Positions 16,843 through 25,250 of a DNA stretch of 64,000 bases are shown here, in pieces. The DNA is taken from the NCBI GenBank assembly GCA_038258215.1, contig JBBSQC010000007.1:1-64000 (forward strand), written 5' to 3'. Below the pieces are notes generated by a model. The model was not told where the DNA came from. It did no database searches and saw only the letters and a program-made list of their open reading frames with translations. The translations under genes and the position numbers were made by a program. The DNA comes from Fodinibacter sp038258215 (GTDB taxonomy: Bacteria > Actinomycetota > Actinomycetes > Actinomycetales > Dermatophilaceae). The number at the start of each line of letters is the position of its first letter. The first letter of the stretch is position 1.

Positions 16843-18045
16843 TCAGTCGGCCCGACGTGGGTCGTACTCGGGCAGCCAGCGCGCCAGCCACGCACCTCCC
16901 GCGAGGACCACCACGCCCACCACCGTGCTGGCGGCCCCGATGGACGCGAGCGCGGCGACCCCACCGACGAGGAGCGTGGCGCCGTTCTGCCCGACGAGCG
17001 AGAGCAGGCGCCATACGGACAGGAAGGACGCCCGACCCGCGGCGGGCGCGGCATCCGCTCCGAGTGTCATGACGATGCCCGACCCCAGCCCGTTGCCGAC
17101 CCCCATGAGGACGGCCAGCCCGCCGACGCCGACGATGCCGCCCGTCAGGGGGAGCAGCACCAGCCCCGCACCGATGGTCACCGACACGGGCACCGCGACC
17201 CAGACCCTCCCGTGCCGGTCCATCACGGACCCTGCGGGGTAGAACAGCAGCACCTCGACCAGGGCCGACGCCGCGAAGACCAGGGAGGTGCTGGCGGCAT
17301 CCAGCCCGACGTGCTCGGCCCAGAGCGGGACGACCACGACCTTGGCCGACCGGGCCACGCCGATCGCGACGACCCCCAGACCGACGGTGAGGAGCACCCG
17401 CCGGTGCCTGGCGACCACCCCGGACACCGGCACCCGGGTCGAGCCGTCGGGCGCGGACCCCGAGTCGGCCCCCAGGTCCGCGGCCCGCCACGCGAGCGCT
17501 GAGGCGAGTACCCCACCGGCCACGGCGACCCCGAACCCCGCCTGCGGACCCCAGCGGGCCACCAGCGGCGCTCCGACCAGCGGCCCGACGAACAGCCCGA
17601 TCCGGGTCACGCCGCCGAGCGTCGACATCGCGCGGGCCCGCAGGGCGACCGGCGCTGCCGCGGTGAGGTAGGACTGCCGGGCGATGAGGAAGACCGCCCC
17701 CGAAGGCCCGAGCAGGGCGACGGCCAGGCCGAGCACCCACAGCGAGGGGGCCAACAGGGCGAGCGCCGAGGCGGCGGCGTCCGCGAGGCCCGCGAGCACC
17801 AGCGCGCGCCGCTCGCCGATCCGGTCGACGAGCATCCCGGCGGGCACGGCGGCCCCGAACTCGGTGACCATCGAGAGGCCGACGACGAGGGCCGCGAGGC
17901 CCACCGACGCACCGAGGTCTCGCGCGCTGAGGGCGACCACGGGCAGCACGGCGCCGGCGCCCACCGCCCAGATCGCCGACGGGCCGAAGGCGGGCAGGGC
18001 GATCCGGCGCAGGGTGAACTCCTCGCCCTGACCCTCCTCCGACAT
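16843..18045 (-). CDS. MFS transporter
   Basis: 400 residues from the ATG at 18045; a TTG six codons earlier is less likely. Twelve hydrophobic segments are visible, with the MFS loop 2-3 motif as DRIGERRALVLAG (about 70) and a similar DRHGRVWVAV in the second half. No substrate-specific motif recognised; it looks like a drug or metabolite exporter. It diverges from the thioesterase-like gene at 18212, and the 166-base gap between the starts contains a 20-base perfect palindrome that may control both. Confidence 0.85.
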   Translation of the reverse strand: MSEEGQGEEFTLRRIALPAFGPSAIWAVGAGAVLPVVALSARDLGASVGLAALVVGLSMVTEFGAAVPAGMLVDRIGERRALVLAGLADAAASALALLAPSLWVLGLAVALLGPSGAVFLIARQSYLTAAAPVALRARAMSTLGGVTRIGLFVGPLVGAPLVARWGPQAGFGVAVAGGVLASALAWRAADLGADSGSAPDGSTRVPVSGVVARHRRVLLTVGLGVVAIGVARSAKVVVVPLWAEHVGLDAASTSLVFAASALVEVLLFYPAGSVMDRHGRVWVAVPVSVTIGAGLVLLPLTGGIVGVGGLAVLMGVGNGLGSGIVMTLGADAAPAAGRASFLSVWRLLSLVGQNGATLLVGGVAALASIGAASTVVGVVVLAGGAWLARWLPEYDPRRAD

Positions 18046-18159
18046 GCCCACCACCCGCCTCAACTGTCCCGCCCGATCCCGACACCTTCACGTCAGCACC
18101 AGAACCGACCCCGCACGAAGGTGAAGGTTCTCGCACCATCCTCGAGCCACCGGGCCGCT

Positions 18160-18179
18160 TTATCTTGACGTCAAGATAA
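18160..18179. promoter_or_regulatory. MarR-type operator palindrome
   Basis: A perfect 20-base palindrome, TTATCTTGACGTCAAGATAA, markedly AT-rich against its surroundings. Its TCTTGAnnTCAAGA core matches operators typical of MarR/OhrR-family repressors. It ends 32 bases before the GTG of the thioesterase-like gene and begins 114 bases from the start of the divergent MFS gene. No MarR gene is adjacent; the only one in the window is at 28524. Confidence 0.6.
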
Positions 18180-18211
18180 CTCACCGGGGCGGTCGTGGGT
18201 AGGTTGGGTGC

Positions 18212-18943
18212 GTGGAGCTCACCATTCCCCACCGCTACTGCGGCCCACCCGAGTCCGGCAACGGGGGCTGGGTCAGCGGCATCGTCGCCGCTCACGTCCC
18301 GACCACGGGCAGCCACCCCGCCGTCACCGTGCGGCTGGCCTCCCCTCCCCCGCTCGACCGGGCCCTCACCCTCGAGGCGGCGCCCACGCCCGACGGCGCG
18401 ATCGGCGTGAGTCTGACCCACCGGGGCCATCTCGTCGCCACCGCGACCCCGTCGACCGGGCCAGAGGGCGAGCCGCCGCCCACCCCCACGCAGGAGCAGG
18501 TGCGCGCGGCCGAGCTGCGCTACGAGGGGCTCGTCGACCACCCCTTCCCGACGTGCTTCGCCTGCGGCACCGGGCGCGAGCACCCGGACGCCCTGTGCCT
18601 GCGCCCCGGGCCGATCGACGACGGCTCGGGGCGGTATGCCGCGTCCTGGGTCCCGGAGGAGACGTCGGTGCCGTTCGTCTGGGCCGCCCTGGACTGCCCT
18701 GGGGGCTGGTCCGCCGGGATCGCCGGCCGGCCGATGGTGCTCGGCACGATGACCGCGCGGATCCACGCACTGCCTGAGGCCGGTGAGCCCCACGTGGTGC
18801 TCGCCTGGCAGCGCGGCGCCGAGGGGCGCAAGCACCTCTCCGGCACGGCGCTGATCTCCCCCGGCGGGGAGGTCCTCGCCCGGGCCGAGGCCACGTGGAT
18901 CGCCGTCGACCCCACCTCCATCCGACCCAAGGGACCCGCATGA
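18212..18943 (+). CDS. Thioesterase-like (hotdog-type) protein
   Basis: 243 residues from a GTG. The opening HRYCGPPESGNGGWVSGIVA resembles the substrate-pocket loop of acyl-CoA thioesterase-like hotdog proteins. The middle has DHPFPTCFACGTGREHPDALCL (about residues 109-130), with a CxxC that may bind metal. It overlaps the following SDR gene (ATGA), so the two are translationally coupled and probably act on the same substrate. The exact substrate cannot be read from the sequence. Confidence 0.7.
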   Translation: MELTIPHRYCGPPESGNGGWVSGIVAAHVPTTGSHPAVTVRLASPPPLDRALTLEAAPTPDGAIGVSLTHRGHLVATATPSTGPEGEPPPTPTQEQVRAAELRYEGLVDHPFPTCFACGTGREHPDALCLRPGPIDDGSGRYAASWVPEETSVPFVWAALDCPGGWSAGIAGRPMVLGTMTARIHALPEAGEPHVVLAWQRGAEGRKHLSGTALISPGGEVLARAEATWIAVDPTSIRPKGPA

Positions 18944-19692
18944 GCGACACCCGACCGACCGCGGTCGTGACCGGCGCCAGCAGCGGCATCGGCGCGGCCA
19001 CGGCACGCCTCCTCGCCGGGGCCGGTTTCCGGGTGGTGTGCGCCGCGCGACGAGCCGACCGGGTCGAGGCCCTGGCCGGGGAGATCAACGGGGTCGCGGT
19101 GGCGTGCGACGTCACGGCCGACGGTGACGTGGCCCGCCTGACCGAGGCCGCGGGTGGCACGGTTCAGGTGCTCGTCAACAACGCCGGTGGTGCGCTCGGC
19201 CTGGAGCCGGTCGCGAGCGGTGACGTCGACCTGTGGCGACAGATGTACGAGACCAACGTCCTGGGCACCCTCAGGGTCACCAAGGCCCTGCTGCCCGCGC
19301 TCATCGCGGCCGACGGGCAGGGCATCGTCGTCAACGTCGGCTCAATCGCCGGCCTGCTCGCCTACGAGGGTGGCGGCGGATACACCGTGGCCAAGCACGG
19401 GGTGCACGTGATGACCGAGACGCTGCGCCTCGAGCTCGTCGAGCAGCCAGTGCGGATCACCGAGGTCGCGCCGGGGATGGTGCACACCGAGGAGTTCGCG
19501 CTCACCCGTTTCGGAGGCGACAAGACCCGGGCCGACAAGGTCTACGAGGGTGTGCCCGGACCACTCGTCGCCGAGGACGTCGCCGAGGCGATCCTCTGGA
19601 TGGCGACCCGCCCCGCCCACGTCAACGTCGACCTGCTCGTCATCAAGCCGCGCGCCCAGGCCGCCCCGCACAAGGTGCTCAGGGTCACCTGA
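18940..19692 (+). CDS. Short-chain dehydrogenase/reductase
   Basis: 250 residues. Classical SDR motifs are in place: TGASSGIG (residues about 8-15) for the dinucleotide, NNAGG (about 81), the catalytic serine in VGSIAG, and YTVAKH (about 147). The R in CAARRADR after the second strand favours NADP(H). The C-terminal IKPRAQAAPHKVLRVT resembles YdfG-type serine/3-hydroxy-acid dehydrogenases. The ATG overlaps the thioesterase-like stop. A long hairpin starts four bases after its stop. Confidence 0.88.
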   Translation: MSDTRPTAVVTGASSGIGAATARLLAGAGFRVVCAARRADRVEALAGEINGVAVACDVTADGDVARLTEAAGGTVQVLVNNAGGALGLEPVASGDVDLWRQMYETNVLGTLRVTKALLPALIAADGQGIVVNVGSIAGLLAYEGGGGYTVAKHGVHVMTETLRLELVEQPVRITEVAPGMVHTEEFALTRFGGDKTRADKVYEGVPGPLVAEDVAEAILWMATRPAHVNVDLLVIKPRAQAAPHKVLRVT

Positions 19693-19696
19693 CTCC

Positions 19697-19750
19697 TCGC
19701 CGTGAGTGCGGAAGTGGTTGCTCTGATAGCCACTTCCGCACTCACGGCGA
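19697..19750. terminator. Bidirectional hairpin with the GAGTGCGGAAGTGG core (copy A)
   Basis: Two perfect 21-base arms (19697-19717 and 19730-19750) with a 12-base loop, between the convergent SDR and pdxH genes whose stops lie 4 and 5 bases outside. The left arm contains GTGAGTGCGGAAGTGG. The 14-base core GAGTGCGGAAGTGG is present in a second hairpin at 55687, so this may be a dispersed repeat used as a terminator. Confidence 0.75.
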
Positions 19751-19755
19751 ATGAG

Positions 19756-20433
19756 TCAGGGCTGGCGGCGCTGGAGCGTCCAGGACGCCGCGTCGTCGAG
19801 GTCGCCGTCGCCGACCCGGGTGAACACGAGGCGGTCGTGCAGCCGGTTGCGGCGCCCGGCCCAGAACTCCACCTCGTCGGGCACCGCACGGTAACCGCCC
19901 CAGAAGTCCGGCACGGGCACGTCCGACCCCGATCCGGTGTCGGGGACCTGCGCGGCCCGCGCGGCGTACTGCTCCTCCAGCGCCTCGCGCGAGGCGACCG
20001 GCTCGGACTGCTGGGAGGCCCACGCCGAGATGCGCGAGGCCCACGGCCGGGAGTCCCAGTAGTCCTGCACCTCCGAGCGGTCGACCTGCACCGCCGCGCC
20101 CCGGAACCGGATCGCGCGGAACATCGCGGGCCAGGTGAGGGTCACCGCCATGACCGGGCGGGCGGCGATCTCGCGCCCCTTGGCCGAGGTCAGCGCGGTG
20201 ACGAAACCGGGACCCCGTTCGTCGAGGAACCGCATGAGCACCGTTCGCACGTCGGGCACACCGTGCTCGTCGACCGTGGCGACCGACATGGCCGTCGGCT
20301 CGAACACGTCGTCCGATTCCTTGGCCCGCGCCACGGCCTCGTCGACCCAGAGCCGGGCCTGCGCGTAGGGGGTCCCGAGCAGCATCCCCTCGCTCAGGCC
20401 GTCACCGTCGTAGTCGACGCGTTCGTGGGTCAT
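19756..20433 (-). CDS. pdxH: Pyridoxamine 5'-phosphate oxidase
   Basis: 225 residues. This FMN enzyme oxidises pyridoxine or pyridoxamine 5'-phosphate to pyridoxal 5'-phosphate. Visible motifs: RTVLMRFLDERG (about 62-73), the phosphate-contacting SRISAWASQQSEPV (about 132-145), and the C-terminal PDFWGGYRAVPDEVEFW and GRRNRLHDRL (about 183-210), which hold the substrate and FMN contacts. Length is normal. Monocistronic by context. Confidence 0.93.
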   Translation of the reverse strand: MTHERVDYDGDGLSEGMLLGTPYAQARLWVDEAVARAKESDDVFEPTAMSVATVDEHGVPDVRTVLMRFLDERGPGFVTALTSAKGREIAARPVMAVTLTWPAMFRAIRFRGAAVQVDRSEVQDYWDSRPWASRISAWASQQSEPVASREALEEQYAARAAQVPDTGSGSDVPVPDFWGGYRAVPDEVEFWAGRRNRLHDRLVFTRVGDGDLDDAASWTLQRRQP

Positions 20434-20574
20434 GCCACCACCGTATGCCGCCCCGGCAGCCCACCCCGCTCCCCCACCTCCCGACTTCTTCTGTCGCGGT
20501 GCGGTGACACGCCGCGACCAGCGTCCGAAAACGACGATCTGGCCGACGACGTGGGGAAGGGTCAGGGCGTCGGG

Positions 20575-21855
20575 TCAGGGCGTCGGGTGGCGGGCGTCAT
20601 AGCGGACGAAGCCGGGCTGGCGCAGCGCCAGGAGGCCGATGACGAGGATGCACGCGATCCCACCCGCGACGGCCGTCCAGCCCTCGCCGATCCGCTCGGC
20701 CACCGTGCCCCCGAGCAGCTCACCGAGCCGCGGGCCGCCGGCCACGACGACGATGAACACCCCCTGGAGCCGCCCGCGCATCCGGTCCGGCGCCGCGCTC
20801 TGCAGGATCGTCGTGCGGAACACCGCGCTCACCGAGTCCGAGGCGCCCGCCACGCCCATCGCCAGCAACGCACCGACGAGGGCCTGTTCCTGGGTGAGGG
20901 CTCCGCCGGCGCCGACCAGGGCCACCCCGAGCCCGATGATGCCCGCCCCCCAGCCCACGATGCTCACCAGGATCGCGGCGCCCTGCCGGCGCACCGAGCC
21001 GAGCCGGCCTGAGAAGAGCATGGCGAGGATGCCGCCGATGGCGGTCGCGGCATACAGGGCACCAACCGTGCGGGCCCCACCGCCGAGGATGACCGCCCCT
21101 GCGGCCGGGAACAGCACCCGCGGCTGCGCGAGCAGCATGGCGGCGATGTCGGCGACGAAGGTCATCCGCACGTTGGGCGCCGTGCCGAGGAACCGGAAAC
21201 CGTCCACGACCGAGCGCAGCCCCGCCCGGTGCGCCCCGCCGTCCTCGGTGGGGTCCGGGGGCACCGGGCCGAGCCGCAGCAGCCCGGCCACCGCGGCGAT
21301 GGTGAGCGCGGCATCCACGGTGTAGGCCGCGCGGTAGCCACCCGTGTCGATGAGCACGCCGGCGAGCAGCGGGCCCACGGTCATCGAGGTGTTCATCGCG
21401 AAGACGGAGAGCGCGTTGGCGGCCGGCAGCTGGGTCAGGGGCAGGATCCGCGGGTAGATGCTCGACCGGGCCGGCGAGGAGACAGCGAAGGCACCACTCC
21501 AGACGGCGACCACGAGGTAGAGAAGCACCACCGACGTGTTCCCCAGCCACGCCTGCGCCGCGGCCACCAGGCTCGTGCCCCACGCGACGAAGGTGGCCAC
21601 CAGCGCCACGACCCGGCGGTCGTGGTGGTCCGAGAGCGACCCGCCGTAGAGGCCGAGCACGACCAGCGGCACGAGCGCGAACAGCCCCACGACACCAACC
21701 GAGGCGGTGGACCCGGTGATGTCGTACACCTGCAGCCCGATGGCGACCACGGCCATCTGTGAGCCGATGTTGGAGAGGGTGAACCCGAGGAACACCGCCC
21801 GGTATGCCGCGCTCTCCCGGAGCGGGGTCAGGTCCGGGAGCAGGGAGCGCAGCAC
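20575..21855 (-). CDS. MFS transporter (EntS-like)
   Basis: 426 residues from a GTG (VLRSLLPDLTPLRES). Twelve hydrophobic stretches; GGSLSDHHDRRVVAL (about residue 70) is the loop 2-3 motif. The N-terminal SAAYRAVFLGFTLSNIGSQM and the SPARSSIYPRI block resemble the siderophore exporter EntS and relatives. It may export a siderophore or drug. It diverges from the NYN-domain gene with 56 bases between the starts. Confidence 0.84.
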   Translation of the reverse strand: MLRSLLPDLTPLRESAAYRAVFLGFTLSNIGSQMAVVAIGLQVYDITGSTASVGVVGLFALVPLVVLGLYGGSLSDHHDRRVVALVATFVAWGTSLVAAAQAWLGNTSVVLLYLVVAVWSGAFAVSSPARSSIYPRILPLTQLPAANALSVFAMNTSMTVGPLLAGVLIDTGGYRAAYTVDAALTIAAVAGLLRLGPVPPDPTEDGGAHRAGLRSVVDGFRFLGTAPNVRMTFVADIAAMLLAQPRVLFPAAGAVILGGGARTVGALYAATAIGGILAMLFSGRLGSVRRQGAAILVSIVGWGAGIIGLGVALVGAGGALTQEQALVGALLAMGVAGASDSVSAVFRTTILQSAAPDRMRGRLQGVFIVVVAGGPRLGELLGGTVAERIGEGWTAVAGGIACILVIGLLALRQPGFVRYDARHPTP

Positions 21856-21911
21856 TGGAGAAGCATGCCCGACACGGTGACTGCACCGGGTGCGGGGGCT
21901 AGGGTCCGTCC

Positions 21912-22832
21912 ATGGACAGCCAGGGTCAGATCGCGCTTCTCATCGACGCCGACAACGCCCGCGCGGCCCGGATCGAGCTGATCCTCGGCGAGCTCTCGAC
22001 CCTCGGGGAGACCAACATCCGTCGGGCCTATGGGAACTGGACCAAGGCGGGACTGAAGTCCTGGCAGGACGTGCTGCACGAACACGCGATCCGCCCCGTG
22101 CAGCAGTTCGACCAGAGCAAGGGCAAGAACGCGAGCGACATCGCGCTCGCCGTCGACGCGGTGGAGATCCTGCACACCCAGCGCCCCGACGCCTTCGCGC
22201 TGGTGTCGAGCGACGCCGACTTCACTCCGCTCGTCATGCACCTGCGCGAGCACGGCGCCCGCGTCTACGGCTTCGGCGACGCCAAGACGCCCGCACCGTT
22301 CCAGAGCGCCTGCACGCGCTTCCTCGTGCTCGACCGGCTCTCCTCGGGGGGTGAGACCGCCACGGCCTCGGCTTCGGCGGCCGACGAGGAGAGTCCCCCG
22401 CCGAGCGGTGGCCGGGCCCGCAAGGCCTCTGCCCCGGCCACCACCGCCACCACGGGGACCGCCGCCAAGGGGGCCGCGAAGAAGGCGACGTCGAAGAAGG
22501 CGGCGGCCACGGCATCCAGCACACCGCCGCCCCGGGCCACCCGGGCCCAGCTGCGCGGTGACAACAAGCTCGTGGCGCTGTTGCGGCGCACCGTGGAGAG
22601 TGCCGCCGACGACGCGGGCTGGGCCCTCGTGGGGACCGTCGGCAACCGGATCTCGAACCAGTCCTCGTTCGACTCTCGCAACTACGGGTACGCGAAGCTG
22701 AGCAAGCTCCTGGAGGCCACGGACCTCTTCGAGATCAAGGACAGCGGGGCCTCCGGGATGGCCGTGCGGGACCGCCGTAGCGCGGGCGGGGGGTTCACGA
22801 CGGGTGGGCCTGGTGGGAACGACGACGCGTGA
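21912..22832 (+). CDS. NYN-domain (PIN-like) RNase with C-terminal LOTUS/OST-HTH domain
   Basis: 306 residues. The NYN nuclease domain (about 1-145) shows its acidic site: LLIDADN (D12, D14), DIALAVDAVE, and SSDADFTPLV. A basic Ala/Lys/Thr-rich linker (about 150-210) joins it to a C-terminal OST-HTH/LOTUS domain (LRGDNKLVALLRRTVESAADDAGWA onward; NYGYAKLSKLLEATDLFEI), which binds RNA. The architecture implies an RNA-guided or structure-specific endoribonuclease; its target is unknown. The ribosome site is weak, so translation may be leaderless. Confidence 0.85.
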   Translation: MDSQGQIALLIDADNARAARIELILGELSTLGETNIRRAYGNWTKAGLKSWQDVLHEHAIRPVQQFDQSKGKNASDIALAVDAVEILHTQRPDAFALVSSDADFTPLVMHLREHGARVYGFGDAKTPAPFQSACTRFLVLDRLSSGGETATASASAADEESPPPSGGRARKASAPATTATTGTAAKGAAKKATSKKAAATASSTPPPRATRAQLRGDNKLVALLRRTVESAADDAGWALVGTVGNRISNQSSFDSRNYGYAKLSKLLEATDLFEIKDSGASGMAVRDRRSAGGGFTTGGPGGNDDA

Positions 22833-22884
22833 CGTGCACAATGGGCGCGCCCGACAACGGTGACGAGTGAGGAATGGACACCCC

Positions 22885-24015
22885 ATGACCACGAGCGAAG
22901 CGAACCGCACCCAGAGCGACCCGGACTTCCGGCCCGGGCTCGAGGGCGTCGTGGCCTTCGAGTCCGAGATCGCCGAACCCGACAAGGAGGGTGGGGCGCT
23001 GCGCTACCGCGGAGTCGACATCAACGACCTCGTGGGCCGCGTGTCCTTCGGCCAGGTGTGGGGGCTGCTCGTGGACGACGATCTCGACCCGGGGCTGCCC
23101 CCCGCCGAGCCCTTCCCGCTCCCGGTGCACACCGGGGACATCCGGGTCGACGTGCAGAGCTCCATCGCCCAGCTCGCGCCGGTCTGGGGTTTCAAGCCGC
23201 TGCTCGACATCAGCGACGAGGAGGCCCGGGAGCAGCTCGCCCGCGCCTCGGTCATGGCGCTGTCCTTCATCGGCCAGTCCGCGCACGGGCAGGGCTCCCC
23301 GATGGTGCCGCAGAGCGAGGTCGACAAGGGCGCCACCATCGCCGAACGGTTCATGATCCGCTGGCGCGGCGAGCCCGACCCCAAGCACGTGGAGGCCATC
23401 GACTCCTACTTCATCTCCGCCGCCGAGCACGGCATGAACGCCTCGACCTTCACCGCGCGCGTCATCGCCTCGACCGGCGCCGACGCCGCCGCCTGCCTCT
23501 CGGGTGCGATCGGGGCCCTGTCCGGGCCCCTGCACGGCGGGGCGCCCTCGCGGGCCCAGCACATGATCGAGGGTGTCGAGCAGATGGGCGACGCGCGCCG
23601 CTACGTGCGCGAGACGCTCGACCGCAAGGAGCGGCTGATGGGCTTCGGGCACCGGGTCTACCGCGCCTACGACCCACGGGCCGCGGTGCTGCGCGACACC
23701 TGCCAGCGCCTCGGGGCACCGCGCTACGAGGTCGCGCTCGAGCTCGAGAAGGCGGCCATCGCCGAGCTCGCGGAGCGGCATCCGGAGCGGGTCATGGAGA
23801 CCAATGTCGACTACTGGGCAGCGGTGCTGCTCGACTTCGCGGAGGTGCCGGGCCAGATGATGACCCCGCTCTTCGCCTGCGCCCGCACCGCCGGCTGGTC
23901 CGCGCACATCCTGGAGCAGAAACGCACCGGGCGCCTCATCCGGCCGAGTGCGCGCTACATCGGCCACGGCCCGCGCGCCATCGAGGACGTCGCCGGCTTC
24001 GACCCCACGCGCTGA
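22885..24015 (+). CDS. citA: Citrate synthase (CitA-like, second actinobacterial type)
   Basis: 376 residues. Condenses acetyl-CoA and oxaloacetate to citrate. Catalytic His in SGPLHGGAPS, second His in GFGHRVYRAYDPR, and the acidic residue in ETNVDYWAAVLLDF are all present. RYRGVDINDL near residue 38 is the family N-terminal block. The sequence resembles the mycobacterial CitA type more than GltA. The ATG at 22885 is preferred; a GTG at 22867 is an in-frame alternative. Its stop is followed by the 26-base palindrome that opens the left repeat of the element at 24020. Confidence 0.9.
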   Translation: MTTSEANRTQSDPDFRPGLEGVVAFESEIAEPDKEGGALRYRGVDINDLVGRVSFGQVWGLLVDDDLDPGLPPAEPFPLPVHTGDIRVDVQSSIAQLAPVWGFKPLLDISDEEAREQLARASVMALSFIGQSAHGQGSPMVPQSEVDKGATIAERFMIRWRGEPDPKHVEAIDSYFISAAEHGMNASTFTARVIASTGADAAACLSGAIGALSGPLHGGAPSRAQHMIEGVEQMGDARRYVRETLDRKERLMGFGHRVYRAYDPRAAVLRDTCQRLGAPRYEVALELEKAAIAELAERHPERVMETNVDYWAAVLLDFAEVPGQMMTPLFACARTAGWSAHILEQKRTGRLIRPSARYIGHGPRAIEDVAGFDPTR

Positions 24016-24019
24016 CCCC

Positions 24020-24095
24020 CCTAACCTCTGCTAGCAGAGGTTAGGGCTCGATCCACAGGTTGCACCCTATGGTTCTGGAACCAACCTCTGCTGAG
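24020..24095 (+). repeat. Left 76-bp inverted repeat
   Basis: Begins with a perfect 26-base palindrome (24020-24045, half-site CCTAACCTCTGCT), continues through a CCACAGGTT block (24053-24061) and a TGGTTC block, and ends ACCAACCTCTGCTGAG at 24095. The AACCTCTGCT word therefore occurs again at the inner end. It starts five bases after the citrate synthase stop and could also end that transcript. Confidence 0.8.
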
Positions 24096-24242
24096 CCGGT
24101 GCCCACGCACGAGCCAGCGGGGATTCCTTCGCCCGACACCGGATGCCGCGGCGTCCCGCCTTCGCGCCCGGCCGAGCCATCGACCTACGGGTTGTCCACA
24201 GGCCCCCTGCAGAGCAGCACCCAAGACGTCCACTCTTGGGTG

Positions 24243-25250
24243 ATGAACCTCCACGACATCGCCATCGACGGGCTGGTCACGACGGCCCAGGCGCGGGCGA
24301 TCGGCCTCGGCCCTGCTGACCTGCGCGCCCTGCGCGCGTCCGGTGAGATCCGCCGGCTCATCAGGGGGTGGTATGCCGTGCGCACCCCCGATGCGATACG
24401 GGCACCGTGGGAGGGGGAGGACTCCTTCGCATCTGCTCGAGCCCTGCACCGTTTGACGACCATCGCCCTGCTGGGGTCGTTCGAGGGACGCGTCTGCGCG
24501 AGCCACCAGTCGGCCCTCGTGCTCCACGACATCGCGATGTGGCGGTCTGATCTGGCGATGGTCCACGTCGCGCGCACCACCGACGACCACACCCGGCACC
24601 GTACCGGGGCGGTGATCCACCCGGCCTGCGGGCTGGACCCCGTCCGCGACACTCTCGATAAGGCTGTGCCACACCACCTCACAGTGCCTCCGGCCGTGGC
24701 GGTGGTCCAGGTCGGGCTGCGACCGTTCCGCGGCGGCAAGGCATTTCCCCTCGAGAGCCTGGTCGCCGCAGACAGTGCACTGCACCAGGGACTCCTGACC
24801 AGGGACGACCTCACCGCAGCGGTGGTGCTGCACGAGGGCCACCCCGGCATCCGGGCAGTTCGCGAGTTCCTCGTGCACGCCGACGGCCGTCACGAGTCGG
24901 TGGGCGAGACCCGGCTGGGTGTGGCGCTGCGCCTGCTGGGCTACGAGACCGAACCCCAGCAGCACCGCACCGTCGGGTCGACCACCTACCGGGTCGACCA
25001 GCGCATCAAGGGGACCCGGGTGGTCGTCGAGTTCGACGGCATCGTCAAGTACCTGCCGGAGACCCCGACCGAGGACGACCTCAGCCAAGCCCGCCGTGCC
25101 CTCGTCGCCGAGAAGACCCGCCAGGACCGGTTGGTGGAGGACGGCGACGAGTTCGTGCGGGTGCGCTGGTCGCAGCTCGACGGACTCCAGGAGCTCGGCC
25201 GCCGGATCGAGGGGGCCATCGCCCGGTCGGGCGGGCGGCTCAGCGCCTGA
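24243..25250 (+). CDS. AbiEi-antitoxin-like N-terminal domain plus DUF559/VSR-type PD-(D/E)XK nuclease domain
   Basis: 335 residues. N-terminal MNLHDIAIDGLVTTAQARAI to RLIRGWYAVR (1-42) is the winged-helix 'AbiEi antitoxin' type domain. The C-terminal about 110 residues contain VDQRI then VVVEFDGIVKYLP, with an EK shortly after and VRVRWSQL at the end, the D-x(n)-E-x-D pattern and order of DUF559/VSR-like endonuclease folds. The expected E-x-K is FDGIVKY, so catalytic competence is uncertain. No partner toxin gene is present. No Shine-Dalgarno is evident; a seven-base-arm hairpin (24219-24241) abuts the ATG. Such proteins are often multi-copy in actinobacterial genomes. Confidence 0.8.
   Translation: MNLHDIAIDGLVTTAQARAIGLGPADLRALRASGEIRRLIRGWYAVRTPDAIRAPWEGEDSFASARALHRLTTIALLGSFEGRVCASHQSALVLHDIAMWRSDLAMVHVARTTDDHTRHRTGAVIHPACGLDPVRDTLDKAVPHHLTVPPAVAVVQVGLRPFRGGKAFPLESLVAADSALHQGLLTRDDLTAAVVLHEGHPGIRAVREFLVHADGRHESVGETRLGVALRLLGYETEPQQHRTVGSTTYRVDQRIKGTRVVVEFDGIVKYLPETPTEDDLSQARRALVAEKTRQDRLVEDGDEFVRVRWSQLDGLQELGRRIEGAIARSGGRLSA

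Noticed and set aside
18064..18150. Scattered ACCTTCAC/GTGAAGGT and AGAACC/GGTTCT inverted words
   Set aside because: The arms interleave rather than nest and do not form one stable structure; not reported as a site.
16067..19006. A 979-codon open frame on the minus strand
   Set aside because: Only its 3' part (16067-16765) codes for the DtxR protein; the rest is the antisense or shifted frame of the MFS and thioesterase-like genes, kept open by high G+C.
20434..20574. Short direct repeat (GTCAGGGCGTCGG twice) and weak dyad between pdxH and the MFS gene
   Set aside because: Only two short copies at the end of the MFS coding region; no clear function and easily explained by chance or slippage.
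24020..24045. Palindrome as a simple terminator of citrate synthase
   Set aside because: It may end that transcript, but this does not explain the further 50 conserved bases or the inverted partner on the other side of the next gene.
24243..25250. A complete AbiE-type toxin-antitoxin system
   Set aside because: There is no AbiEii-type nucleotidyltransferase toxin gene on either side; the C-terminal half is nuclease-like rather than antitoxin-like.
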